Part shown: positions 1 to 10,977 of the stretch, one piece after another
How positions within the stretch are numbered: position 1 is the stretch's first letter
Layout: every line of letters starts with the position of its first letter
From: Brachypterus glaber
Lineage: Eukaryota; Arthropoda; Insecta; Coleoptera; Kateretidae
DNA: 64,000 bases
Assembly (NCBI GenBank): GCA_958510825.1
Contig: OY294045.1
Location: forward strand, 98,454,988-98,518,987
Direction of reading: 5' to 3'
The notes under the pieces: generated by a model
Database searches by the model: none
Told to the model about the DNA's origin: nothing
The model's input: only the letters and a program-made list of their open reading frames with translations
Position numbers and translations under genes: made by a program

Positions 1-410
1 ATATCTGTCCAGGCAAGGGTACGCAACTCCTCTCTTCGGAGAGTTGCCACTCCGAAGATCTCCTGTCGTATTCTGCCGAACCGATCGCATTGTCCTAGGA
101 AATGGAAGGACGATTCTTCGTCTATCCCGCAACCCGAACAGACGGGGTCGTTACCGACCTTCATCTTGAACAGGTGCCTTCCTAGTCCACAGTGACCCGT
201 GAGGATCCCTGTGAGTTGGCTGATCGTGGCTCGGCTTCTTCCTAGTAGCCACGCGGTTTTTGACTTGCTTGGACCGGAAAGGAAGTCCTTTGCCTGTCTG
301 CAGTTCGTGACCGTTGACCAGCTTTCCCTTAGTTTTTCTCCAGCCCACGTGTTGAGGGCTGATGTGACTTGTTTCCTTGTAATACCAAGCATGGGTTCGG
401 GTCCCATGCA
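1..410 (-). mobile_element. non-LTR retrotransposon ORF2, C-terminal (RNase H end) fragment
   Basis: One uninterrupted minus-strand frame of about 136 codons runs from position 410 to the left edge and continues outside the window. It reads GPEPMLGITRKQV, then LTGHCGLGRHLFKMKVGND, then CSGCGIDEESSFHFLGQC. The last is a C-x2-C-x8-H-x4-C zinc-knuckle-like motif that ends many insect Jockey/R1-type ORF2 proteins after the RNase H domain; the GPEP and LTGHCxLGxHL motifs are also typical of that segment. Endonuclease and reverse transcriptase are absent, because the copy is 5'-truncated near position 411, where the sequence turns AT-rich. No stop or frameshift is seen, so the copy is fairly young. 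The other long frames here are shadows. Family level (Jockey, R1 or a relative) is not resolved. Confidence 0.85.
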
Positions 411-438
411 ATAAAATAGTATATTACATAACTAGTGT

Positions 439-526
439 GGAAAGTGATATATTTCGAGTGGGAAGGTTTACGAACGAGCCGCTAGGCGAGTGAGGAAACC
501 CCACGAGTGTATGAAATACACTTTCC
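439..526. repeat. GA-punctuated hairpin 1
   Basis: Outer arms GGAAAGTG and CACTTTCC close a structure with ATTTC/GAAAT, GTGGG/CCCAC and GTTT/AAAC inner words around a CCGCTAGGC core. The words are inverted, but the spacers are GAG on the same strand in both arms. The left flank (ATAACTAGTGTGG) resembles the flank of hairpins at 31.2 and 45.4 kb. Confidence 0.7.
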
Positions 527-529
527 AAC

Positions 530-1160
530 GAGTTAACGGTCTATAGTCTGAAATACGGACTGGGTATCTTTTGCGTTTTACCCGCTCTGTATAAAAAAAA
601 ATGTTAAATAAACATGCAGATTCCTTAAGCTCTTTTTCATAATAAACAGCTGTTATGACCCTTTTTTTAGATTGCACATTTAAATAGAAGCAGATGATGT
701 ATATCTGCATGCTAGTCAGTTATAATTTGGCAGAATTTCGAAAAAAAGTTTATGTTCAACCTATAATAATAAAGTACCCATAGGTAGGCATTAGAACATC
801 ATTATAAATTCTATAAAATTCTTTATCATCAATATCTTATTGTTATATCTTTAGGCATATTTTCGACTATTCTATTCTTGACTATATGAAATAAATCATA
901 ACCAAATCACTGCGGGACGTCAAAATAAGAAACATACACACCAATTGTTCCATTCCAATTTTTTCTTTGATATGTCACTTGTTTCATAATACAAAATGTT
1001 ATAAATGACCGCGACTGCTTTTTTAGAAAGAGAAGGAAATAATTTTTAGAGATTTGATCGGGCTAACAACGATTTATAGTAGATATCATCAAAACGGACA
1101 CTTCAATTAGTCGCTGTGTTATCGGTGAATAGCTTGAACCAATATAATTAATAAAATCAA
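530..1160. other. AT-rich stretch, nothing recognised
   Basis: No coding frame, terminal repeat or RNA gene was recognised. It lies between hairpin 1 and the tandem-bearing repeat R1. Confidence 0.5.
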
Positions 1161-1164
1161 GTCT

Positions 1165-2010
1165 TTATGATTGATGAATTTCTGTATTTTGCTTTCCCAT
1201 TTTGAAAATTTTCAAAATTTCGGAAAGCCTTGTATTCGTGCAAAAATTTTCAAAATTTTTTTTTGCGTATTTTTGCGTTTTATGACGTTTTATGTCGATA
1301 TAAATCAATTTCGAGCAAAAAAAAATTGTCGCTCGATCGGTCTGTCCGGGAAATCTTGTGGACACGATAACTTAAGAACGCTTTAAGCTAGAGACTTGAA
1401 ATTTGGCATACAGGTATGTTACCAAAAGTTCTCGCTCGGGATTGTTTTTGGTGAACATTGGTGTGAACAGGGGGGCATGGGGAAAAATACATTTCTTATA
1501 GAAAAATTTGAAAATTGCTATACCTATATGGGTTTTTGAGGTTGCTGAAATTGAATCTGATAATAAAAAAATTTTAACTCCACCTCCACGGGGGTCGGGG
1601 GGTAAATATTTTTAAATATTTTCAATATTTTCGTGAAGATTGGTATATAGGGGTTTTTGTGGTCGACGAATATAAATCTGATATTTTTTTCCTAATTTCA
1701 CCCCTGAGGGGTGGGGGGTAGTTTTCGTGAAACCTGGTGTATTGGGGTTTTTGAGGTTGCTGAAAGTGAATCTGATAATAAAAATATTCTAAATCCACCC
1801 CCTGAAGTGTGAGGTGTAGTTTTCGTTGTTATATTGGGGTTTTTGAGGTTGTTGAAGGTGAATCTGATTATAAAAAAATTCTAACTTTACCCCTAAAGGG
1901 GCAGAGGGTAGTTTTCGTGAAAATTGGTATATTAAGGTTTTTATGGTTGCTGAAAGTGAATCTGATAATAAAAAATACATTTTACGGGCGGAGGTGAAAA
2001 ATGGGAAAGC
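1165..2010 (+). repeat. repeat R1 with degenerate ~95-bp tandem units (copy 1)
   Basis: The left part carries CGATCGGTCTGTCC and GACACGATAACTTAAGAACG. The right part repeats GGTTTTTGAGGTTGCTGAA plus a GTGAATCTGATAATAAAAA-type tail about five times (near 1530, 1650, 1745, 1837 and 1937), spaced roughly 90-118 bp. A partial copy in the other orientation lies at 33.76-34.4 kb. Frames inside it are not genes. Confidence 0.75.
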
Positions 2011-2548
2011 TCTTTTACTGGGCAGTGTATTTTTCTTAACGGACGTTTAGCAGCAAATTTTTCGTAATATCACGACTTAACCTGTTTTGTCATAGGTCAA
2101 GCTTAACCAAATAATGGTACAATTGAAAAATAGATTGATATTGCAACACTTAATATTGATTTTATTGATACAAAAGGCGTAAAAATTATGATTATATAAT
2201 TTCTTTTATAATTATTTTTTTCAAGGCAATGACAACCAATAAAAACCAATTTACATCTCTAGAGATAACTGTCCAAACCAGTCCAAGTTATTGAGTTAAT
2301 AGTAAAAAATATAGTTTATAGAGATCATATTTTTGATGCTATAATCGATTTGATATACTATGGTATTAAATTTGTATTACGAAAAGTATAATAAATTTTA
2401 TTTCTTCCACAGACATTGTCTGACCATTAAGTATTTCCAGTACTTATAACTAACCACAGGAATGGGAATGCTCTAGATAGCTGCAAGTAATAATGTAATA
2501 AGCCGCAAAGGTTTACATGCTTCACATTTCGGAGTTAACTCTTTGTAA

Positions 2549-3028
2549 ATAATAATAATAATAATAATAATATGTTATAATAATAATAATACTTTATTAA
2601 TCCAATAGATCTTTACAGATATAGGACAAGTCAATATGATATACCTACGCAATGTACAATATTTAAAGAATAATAAAAAAAAATTATAGATAATTACTAA
2701 AATTAAACATTTTAAATTCTTCAGTTGAGTGCAAGGCTTCTGATGCCAACATAGATTTAACTTTTTTGACAAATTTTGTGTAAGGTTTCTTATGTTAATG
2801 GGTAATTGATTAAATAAGGTAGCGCCAGCATAAAAAGGATTTTTTTCAAACAAAGTAAGACGATGAGCAGGATAACTCAAATCACTGCCATATTATAGTT
2901 GTGGTTAGAGTTAAGAAGGGTAAATTTTTCTAAGTTTTGTTTAACAAATTTTAGTGTTTCGAAAATATATAGCGATGGGAAAGTTAGTATTTGTTCATTT
3001 TTGAATGTTTCTTTGCAAGTGTGTCTAA
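2549..3028 (-). mobile_element. non-LTR retrotransposon tail (RT C-terminus), frameshifted, 5'-truncated
   Basis: Read on the minus strand, residues such as ILTFPSLYIFETLKFVKQN are followed, after a frame change near 2880, by AHRLTLFEKNPFYAGATLFN and QLPINIRNL. This is the C-terminal 'thumb and tail' region after the reverse transcriptase palm in CR1/Jockey-class elements. The first frame reaches a TGA at the change point, so the copy is dead. The 3' end runs into an (AAT)n tract at 2549-2590, the usual microsatellite tail of these elements. The 5' end meets the next element, which points away from it, at about 3028. Confidence 0.8.
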
Positions 3029-3605
3029 ATGGTAGATATTAATTCTATTTTTCTTTGTCAAAAAAAGGCGTTACGTTTAATGTTTAGTTTAAAATACAGA
3101 GACTCTTGTCGAAACATGTTTAAAAACAATAATATACTTACAGTTTATGCTTTATACATTTATAAGTGTATACTTTTTTTAATAAAACAAAAAGACTTGT
3201 TTTCTGGTAGCGAATCCAGTTCAAATAGATTTTTCGATTTCAAAGTTCCAAAACATAGGCTAGTTAGTTTTGAAAAAGGTCCATACTACTCAGCTATACA
3301 ACTTTTTAACAAACTTCCTCAGATTTTGAAAAACCGAAAAAATGAAAGAAGTTTTAAAAATCTACTTTTTGATTATATGTGTAATATGGAGCCCTACAAC
3401 ATGGAAGAGTTTTATTCATATAGGTCATAAACTAATTTTAATTGTATTTTGTATTTATTTATTTATTTGTTTATTTATTTATTTAGGTACTTGTTGTACT
3501 TTTCAAATTCCTTTTGACAATGTTTCCATTAATAGTTTTATGTACTATATTGTATTTAGAACATTCTTGAGAAAATAAATTATTTATTATTATTATTATT
3601 ATTAT
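3029..3605 (+). mobile_element. non-LTR retrotransposon tail (RT C-terminus), plus strand
   Basis: An open frame at 3029-3430 (133 codons) includes FLCQKKALRLMFSLK, YRDSCRNMFKNNNILTVYAL and HRLVSFEKGPYYSAIQLFNK, the same region of ORF2 as the preceding minus-strand fragment but clearly diverged from it. The RT catalytic motifs are missing, so it is a 5'-truncated copy; the ATG at 3029 is not a natural start. About 150 bp of AT-rich 3' UTR follow, with an AATAAAT signal and an (ATT)n tail at 3582-3605. The two fragments lie 5' to 5' with both microsatellite tails outside. Confidence 0.82.
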
Positions 3606-4322
3606 ACGTGCAACGGATAGCTCTTTTTTTATAGTAAATAATCTATCGGAATAAGACGAATTACACCAAATAACTATAGCGTATTTAATAATCGAGATAA
3701 AATTACTGTAATACAAAATTTTAACGACACTTTGGCCAGAGAGTTGTCGTAACCTTTTAAGAGCAAAGCAATAGCTTGCACATTTTTTGCTTACATAATC
3801 TATATGATTTGACCAAGTAAGAGACGAGTCAAAGTAAACTCCAAGTAATTTTGAACTAGTAACTTTCTGAACAGATTTACCATTAAGTTTTATTATAACA
3901 TTGTTATACTGAATAAATAAGCAGGTAAAGAAGGATATCGTTTAAAAGGTGAGTTTTGGGCTAAATGAGAACAATATGTTTAAAGTACAAAATACAGTTC
4001 GCCGTCTTCATCCAATGAAGGCGGCAGCTTAATGTTTGACTTAAGTAATTTAGTTTTTAAGTGAGTGTTTGTTGCGACTATCACATTACTATCACAGTGC
4101 TTTTCACATTTTTATCACAGACTGTTGCGTAATATTAGTACATAATGCTAATAAAATTTAATCTGAAGAAATGAACATAGTATAATATGCACACATGGGA
4201 TGGGAATTCCCAGACCACTTCATTGTGACCCGAATTCCTAGATTACAGGAAGAAAAAATAGGGTACAATGACATATTTGTATCGAGCTGGCCAAATTCCA
4301 AAGGAAACGGCCACGATTCTTT
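3606..4322. other. AT-rich stretch, nothing recognised
   Basis: No coding or repeat structure was recognised beyond the retrotransposon tail on the left and the AAG microsatellite on the right. Confidence 0.45.
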
Positions 4323-4406
4323 GAAGAAGAAGAAGAAGAAGAAGAAGAAGAAGAAGAAGAAGAAGAAGAAGAAGAAGAAGAAGAAGAAGAAGAAGAAGAA
4401 GAAGAA
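4323..4406. repeat. (AAG)n microsatellite, 84 bp
   Basis: Uninterrupted GAA/AAG triplets. The lysine-rich frame crossing it is an artefact of the repeat. Confidence 0.97.
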
Positions 4407-5026
4407 TTTATTTGTTAATTATGACCAAAATAAATATTTAATAAACATTTGTGTTCATAAACGTGACAACAACGCACCATTTATCGTGCTGTACCATCAA
4501 GAGGTTTTGTGCTTTGAGCGTTTTCTTATGCAAAAGATGTACTGAACCATTTGGCTTTTCCCTATCCCTAATCTTTTCCATTTGGATGTTGGTTGTATTT
4601 TTTTTATAGGAAAGAAAAATATATGTTTTAATATTTCTTTACTTAAAATTATGGTTCCTAACCTATGTAGATAGGACTTTTCAGGCTAGCATCGCAGAAT
4701 ATCAAAGAGTAATAATGATAAAGACGTAGTCTTAATATTATGGCTTTAGGGCATTTTAGTCGTTTTAATACGTCGAAGCCGCATGAATTATGTATCGACA
4801 CAAACCAAGCATTTTATATTATTATTTAATTTTTAAAAGGCCTGTGAGAAAATATTTTAACAACAATACAATATTTCATACAAAAGGTAGGAACTGTAAC
4901 TGAAGAATTTATAAATACGATAAATCATATTATGCAAGTCAAATAAGTCGTATAAAAATAAATATAGAAATATAATTCAATTAAGAATTGCAGCGCATGG
5001 AAAAGATTTATTTCATGGGTTAATTA

Positions 5027-5282
5027 TTTTTATTTATTCTTCCATCAATCTATTTTCTAATCATCCTACAGAGTGATATTGACAGTTTCGGGCTGCTGGC
5101 CCTCTTCAGTACTAAGAGTCAACTCTGCATGCTGATTAAGAAAATGTTTTTAGACTTTATTCGCAAAAGAAATATAGCCATTAGATTGATGTAGACTTGT
5201 GCGCCATCTATGTAGATGTAGACAACTGCCTCTCCTAGTCTGGAGATCATTAGAAAATAGATTGATGGAATAATAAATTAAT
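5027..5282. repeat. fold-back element, ~35-bp arms
   Basis: The arm CCATCAATCTATTTTCTAAT at 5042-5061 is matched in reverse complement at 5249-5268, with weaker matching outward. The spacer is about 185 bp. No target-site duplication is obvious. Confidence 0.65.
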
Positions 5283-6039
5283 ATTTTCCTACGATCCCCT
5301 ATGAAAATAACATTTAGCACACTCTTTTGTTCTTTAGAAAACGCCTCATATAGCACTAGTTTGATATTTTTATAACACACTCGTGTGATATCTATGTATG
5401 GAGTTTTGCCTAATTTAGATATTTACCTCGTAGATTCTACGAATTTTATTCACCTTGTTTTATAAACCATTTTTACCTTTCACCACAGCCTTTTATATCT
5501 TTCAAGTGTTTTAATCTAAATATTTCTGTTTTTCATGTCAAAAATAGAAACTGTAGTTACTATTTTGACCATAACTGTCTAGTCTAAACAGTCTAGATCT
5601 TATAAAAATTACTTAATATTTTATTTAGTTTAGAAATCATATTTCCTGTTTGACATATCTACATATATAAATTTGTATGCTATTTGTAATTATTTTGTGC
5701 TTTGCTTTTCTTAAAAATTAATAAAAATTAGAAAATTTTAAAATAAGAAACTTCATATTTTTTCGGGTTCGTAGGAAAATGGACCTCACCAATATGGGCT
5801 AGGTGGGGAAAGAAAGAATACCTCATACATATATTGCATAAGATTAGTTTTGATAGGTAATCATTATTAGAAAGTTCTATGTTCACCGTAAACCGTTCTC
5901 TCGGTGTACATGCATCAAAAAATAAATACCCGATTAAACTCATAAGTACCATGGTACCAGAGAATATGATATCTTACAATCAAGTTTGTTTTAAAGATCT
6001 TGAATCTCATATTGCAGATCTCACTGCATCTGCGAGAAA
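5283..6039. other. AT-rich stretch, nothing recognised
   Basis: No terminal repeats, coding homology or RNA gene were recognised. Confidence 0.4.
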
Positions 6040-6330
6040 GGCAAACAGGAGAAGAAGAAGAAGAAGAGATGATCGCCAATCCGAACTGATTTAGTTGTCT
6101 AGTATCTCGTGGGCGGACTATGTTTGTATCTGGAGGTCAGATTGTATCTTGGTGCGGGGATGCGCACGATTTATAGCATCGAAATTCACCGTGCATAATT
6201 CATTCGGGCCGTCGTGGTACCACGGGGATGCCGACTTGGCTGTTGTTCTTCTGCTCTACGTGGTCCGCGTTAGTGGTACCTTCTGACACTCAGCTACAGG
6301 TGGTACCCAACAAACCCGATCTGCTAAGAT
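6040..6330 (+). other. GC-richer patch with possible coding relic
   Basis: This patch stands out from its AT-rich flanks. A frame at 5879-6094 ends with a run of seven arginines followed by DDRQSELI and a stop; a second frame follows directly to 6286. GGTACC appears several times. It could be the tail of a decayed element or an old exon. The arginine run comes from an (AGA)n tract, so coding status is doubtful and no family was recognised. Confidence 0.3.
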
Positions 6331-6586
6331 TTACGCCAGTTATTCAAAACTATGTTTCCTTTATGATACAATTCATAACCTGACTTTAAAAAATGATACG
6401 GGGATAACGTCAGAGGAACTTCTTTGGTCCATACATGTTTAGAACAGAAAGTTTGTTAATGAATATAGTATAATATCAGCACATATTTACATTTAGTTTT
6501 CGTTTTTACATTTGCCTAAATTTATTTGCAGCTATTTAAACAATAATATCCTATAAGTTTGCTAATAAAAACTTTTCGCAAAAAAA

Positions 6587-7284
6587 TTAACCGACTTCTG
6601 TGTTAGAGACACAGAACTTGTAGATTTGTAACGTCATCTAAGCTAAATTATAGTTGTCCTTCCATCTCGGCAAGCTGTTGATGTCACAACGCACTGTTAG
6701 GGCGTGGTAACGTCATTATCTTAAAGATAAATTTCTAAAAAATAAAAGTAATATTTTTATTTCAGCGCCCAAGAGTCCAACCAACCTTATTTTAAACGAA
6801 ATACTAAAGAAAATCTTCTTAAACTTTAAGCGTTCACTAATAATCAAATAACGCCTTATGGTAAAATCACAAAATTTATTATTTTCTCTTGGTATTTTAA
6901 TATCACAGGTCCAGCGAATCAAGTTTAGCGGCATTTAAAGGATTTACAGTGTGTCGTAATATTTGAGTGACCCCTTAATCAAGTTTTTCGGCTTATCCGA
7001 GTTATCCGATATTTCTCTAAAAATTTGCTTCGTAGTAGAACCAAATTAAGCCGTTTTTAAGTGAAATAGCGTTAAAATGATTAGATTTATCTTAATTATC
7101 CGGCTTACCCGGCATTATAAGAGCGTCAAATTAAAACGGGACCACCTCGTGAATGTCCTCTTTAAGTTGCAAAAAGTTTCATCAAATTCCGTTCATTCGT
7201 TCCAAAGTTATGCGGGAACAAACATAAAAAAAAAACAAAGTCACACGTCGAATTGATAACCTCCTCCTTTTTGGAAGTCGGTTA
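6587..7284. mobile_element. TTAACCGACTTC-ended repeat (~700 bp)
   Basis: TTAACCGACTTC at 6587-6598 is matched by GAAGTCGGTTAA at the right end (7273-7284). The inner right end reads CCTCCTCCTTTTTGGAAGTC. Elements with this terminus next to an AGGAGG word are widespread in insect genomes. No transposase frame is present, so this is a non-autonomous copy. Confidence 0.65.
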
Positions 7285-7825
7285 AAAATGTATTGATTTT
7301 TATAATTATTTACGTGTTTTTTCATAAGTTCCAAGAAAAAATACCATATATTTTCTAAAAAGAAGTAAAATGAAGGTTTTAGATCAATGCGCCTGTTCAT
7401 CAGGTGGTTCGTTGTGAGCCATTTTAGGAGCTGTGTTCCCTATAAGTTTTATGTAGAATCAATTTTTAAATATTTGTAACCTATTTCTAATTTAAAACTA
7501 GTTTAATAAAAAAAAATGTGATAAGTTTATTATATCAATAAATTTTATTTTAAAAGTTTTTTTTTAAGAAATGTTGTTTTATTAGTTTATTAATCCTTTA
7601 AAGCCGCTGTAGTATTTTGTCTCAGTATCAATTTAAAATCTGTCGTTTGAATTTACATACTTTTATATTATAAAACAAGTTTTACGTTTCAAGCAAATAA
7701 ATAATCCCAAGATTAGTAGTCTACAAAGTCGACAAAGAACTTACTATCTACAACTTAATATTTTTGATCGGAATCGCGTGGGAACTATTCAATTTGTTTC
7801 ATTCGCAATATTCATTGATTTTAAT
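7285..7825. other. AT-rich stretch, nothing recognised
   Basis: Lies between two repeats; no coding frame or structured repeat was recognised. Confidence 0.4.
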
Positions 7826-8524
7826 TACATCGGCACTTAGTGCTACTAAGAGTGCCGATGTATTGAAATCTTAGCCGAAAAGTCAAAATCTTTGACCACG
7901 TTTTTTTCACAGTTCTAGACGTTTTAGACGATTCTGAGTCGAAATCAGAAAAAAATATTTTTGCGTCCGTCTGACTGTCTGGGTGTAAACTCTCTAACTC
8001 CATTTCTACATGAGATATCGACTTGCGGTTTTTTGCATATTGTTTCTTATCGTATTCCGAAGAACTGATTAGATTTAGGGGGTAAACTATTGGGGGTAAG
8101 GGGGTAAAAATAGGGTAAAACTCCTATTTTTAGCGTTATTTGTTTATAATTAAGGCAATTATTATTGTATTTGGTTAATTTAGCACTTATATAAAAGATA
8201 ATTTTAAATTGGTCAAAAAATGTTATAAACAACGTTTTCCTAAAACGCATTGTTTTCGAGATATTGGTGTGTAAAGCAGTAAAAGGTTTTTTAGCATATC
8301 TCAAATATCTATAACCCGATTTCAAAAAATTATATTTTAAATAAAAGCTCTTTTTAAGCCCTAAATAAAAAATGTTATATACAGTTTTTTGCTAGAATAT
8401 AATGTTTTAAAGATACAGAATTTAAAATCAAACAAAACACCTAGTTTGAAATTTGCAAACTAGATGGCTCTAGTGTACAATAGTGCCGATGTTTTGACAG
8501 GGTGCTTGCAACGTTTCATCTAGT
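7826..8524 (-). mobile_element. Helentron-like non-autonomous element (HINE) copy A
   Basis: Minus-strand order: CTAGATGAAACGTTGC start, a subterminal ACATCGGCACT word, ~500 bp AT-rich body, a short GACG/GACA-type stretch, then a terminal hairpin in which ACATCGGCACT and AGTGCCGATGT pair across CTTAGTAGCACTAAG. A subterminal inverted repeat, an internal short tandem repeat near the 3' end and a 3' hairpin are the traits described for Helentron-associated elements. There is no Rep/helicase frame; frames within it are shadows. Flanks fit insertion between two T residues. Confidence 0.65.
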
Positions 8525-10129
8525 TATTGAAATAAAAATAGCTTTAAGAATAAAAATGCATTAATTACACAGTACCACAAAAAAATAAATGTGATGTACG
8601 AGTTATGCGGCTATGATATTACTATGTTTTTTTTTTGGGCTGGTGAGTCCAAATATAGTGTATTTATAGGAATTAAACGAATTTTTTTATAAAAATCGAA
8701 AAAACTGGTCGAAAAAGCCTAGAATTCGCAAAAACTAAAAAGGTGTTTTGAAAAGCCCTTTAATTCTCTACAAAAAAGTTTATATAGTGCTTTCGTAACT
8801 CAAGTACTTTCTGAGATGTCGACCTTGAAAGTGAAAATTGTTAAGCCATTTAGATTTAGACAAAAACTGATAGCGATCTGACATCATATTCGTATTCAGC
8901 AGACCAAAATACATAGGTAAAGGCTGAGCGGCTCTAAGAGCACATATTTACGATCAAGTGCAATTTTAAAAATTTTGAGGACTGATCTTTCTATTTTTAT
9001 AGAAAATAGAGTTGTGTAGTTGAGAAGTGTAGCAACGGATTATGATCAAAAGAGATACTAATTAGGATATTCTTCTCAAGTGAACTTATAAAAATAACTG
9101 TATATAAGTTATTGATATACTATTTGTGTAACTAATAGTTAGGCATTGGACATTGTCTGCACATAGTGGCGCCTTCGCCATATTTGATACTACAAAGAAA
9201 GGGTTAAAATTAAGGTATAAATATATATATATTTTCTTAATGGAACACCCTGTAATTTTTTACCTTTTTGAATTCAGCTGATAATTCTATGTATAAAAAC
9301 AAATTGCTTTTTTTTTACTTTTTTTTTCGTTTTCGTTTTTATCGTATAAAAACGAGATGCATATAATTTACCTTCTTTTTACTTACTTAATCTTCAAAGC
9401 AAATCATAAAAAACTAGCGGAAAAATACTCTACGAATAAAGTTTACATGGACATTAAAAAATGGGAGTTCAGGGCAAAAAAATGTTTTATTAGCTTTAAT
9501 TCGCTGTCACTGATCAAACTTTTATTTTAATATTAAAACAAAAATTAAATCCGCCATTTTATAGCCAATGTAAAGTTATATAAATCACCAAAGTTTCGTT
9601 TTTATCTAATAAAGATTAATCTTAATTTTGAGGGGGGGACATAAATAAAACTCACCCGGTATAATGCATTAAATGGTGAGACGTCCTATTTTTTTTAAGT
9701 ATTACAATATAAAATTTAAAAAATATAAATAATAAATTAAAATTTTCCTTAATTTTAAACACTGTATGTTTCAAAAAACATACGTGTATTGTTTTATTTT
9801 TTCTAAACACGTATTTTGGACATCCGACTCTAAACAGGAGAAATAATAAAATTATGGTAAAACAACCATATAAATGTATTTAGTGGATGGCTGCTGTACC
9901 ATTGAGAGAGATTTCAAAAAAAATCCACTTTCTCGCAAAGAGGCTCCTAACTGTGTTTGGTTTGGTAAATTTAAAAAAAAAAAATCTTTTTTGAAATTTA
10001 GATGTGCTTCCCAATTGCGTGAACTTTTAGAACTTTAACCTGATGAATTACATTTTAAAAATCATTTAAGAAGTCAAAAATCGTATTTTTTACACTAATC
10101 TGTATTTATAAAAAGTCATGCACGCGATG
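8525..10129. other. AT-rich stretch with stray transposon ends
   Basis: No gene recognised. AACACCCTGTAATT near 9244 and CACCCGGTATAA near 9653 resemble Tc1/mariner-type termini, but no matching partner was found for either. Confidence 0.35.
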
Positions 10130-10260
10130 GAAAAGCTGCGACGCAAAGGGGAGGTTACACCGAACGGACAGCGCGCTCTCTTCTTTACGTCATAAGCGTG
10201 CGTGCGTGCAAGTGAGACGCACTCACATTCCACACATATTTTCAATAGGCATACATCCGT
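10130..10260. other. CpG-rich patch
   Basis: GCACGCGATGG, GCTGCGACGC, CAGCGCGCTCTC, TTTACGTCATAAGC and GCGTGCGTGCGTGC fall within 130 bp of otherwise AT-rich DNA. TTACGTCA is a CRE-like word. It might be a promoter or the 5' end of an element; no TATA box or coding exon follows. Confidence 0.3.
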
Positions 10261-10846
10261 GAGGCGAACAATATTACTTTTATATGAAAGTATCGATACA
10301 TATAATTTAATGTTTATTTAAAATCTTGTTTACAATGTTTACAATATTATTGTAAATTAACAAGCTGTAACTTTAACTTTAACGAGTCGACACGACCTAA
10401 TTTCAATGTTATAAATAAAGATTTTATGTTCGGCCTATAAATATGAACGTTAATAAAACTGTTATAAATTACATTATTATTACAAAATATTATAACTATG
10501 TGCATAATAAATTGCGTTATTTTATGAATAAAATATTTGTGTATCTGTCCAATTAGTTTAAGTTGTTAAATTCAAATTATTGACGTATTATCTTTATTGG
10601 ATGCTAAACTGTATAGTTAAGTTATTTGAAAACGCCGCAAATATAATTACTTAGTGTTTAATTTTATTATTGTTTTAGAATACATTTTATTGCTAATATA
10701 AATTATATTAAAATAATAAATGTTTAAATTTTAATTTATATTATACATATTTATAATAAATTTTATTTTTTGAGAGTAGACCCGACGCAGTGACAGTGAC
10801 AGATATCGCCCTGTAAGTTTCGAAACATCGTATATGCAAAAATAGT

Positions 10847-10977
10847 TATAATACAAGGGCGAAAAGTTAAGTTTTTCGATTGAGTAGGTTTTTAGAAGCC
10901 GAGGGCCGGCCGACAGGGCCGGCCCGAGGGTAATAAACCTACGAAATCGAAATTTAACTTTTTGCCCGTGTATTATA
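10847..10977. repeat. GA-punctuated hairpin 2
   Basis: Nested arms ATAATAC/GTATTAT, AAAGTTAA/TTAACTTT, TTTCGAT/ATCGAAA and TAGGTTT/AAACCTA surround a GGCCGGCC core. The core is bounded by CCGAGGG on both sides in the same orientation. Confidence 0.8.

Noticed and set aside
2549..3605. Twin-priming 5' inversion of a single retrotransposon
   Set aside because: Both halves encode the same ORF2 region and both end in microsatellite tails, so they are two insertions.
4195..4545. 116-codon lysine-rich frame
   Set aside because: Created by the (AAG)n microsatellite; no protein features outside it.
5879..6286. Two consecutive frames as a host gene
   Set aside because: The Arg run derives from an AGA tract, the frames have no family features, and no splice sites or promoter are evident.
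8047..8325. Frames in HINE copies (also 14712, 24475, 40367)
   Set aside because: Similar frames recur because the repeat recurs; composition is low-complexity and frames shift between copies.
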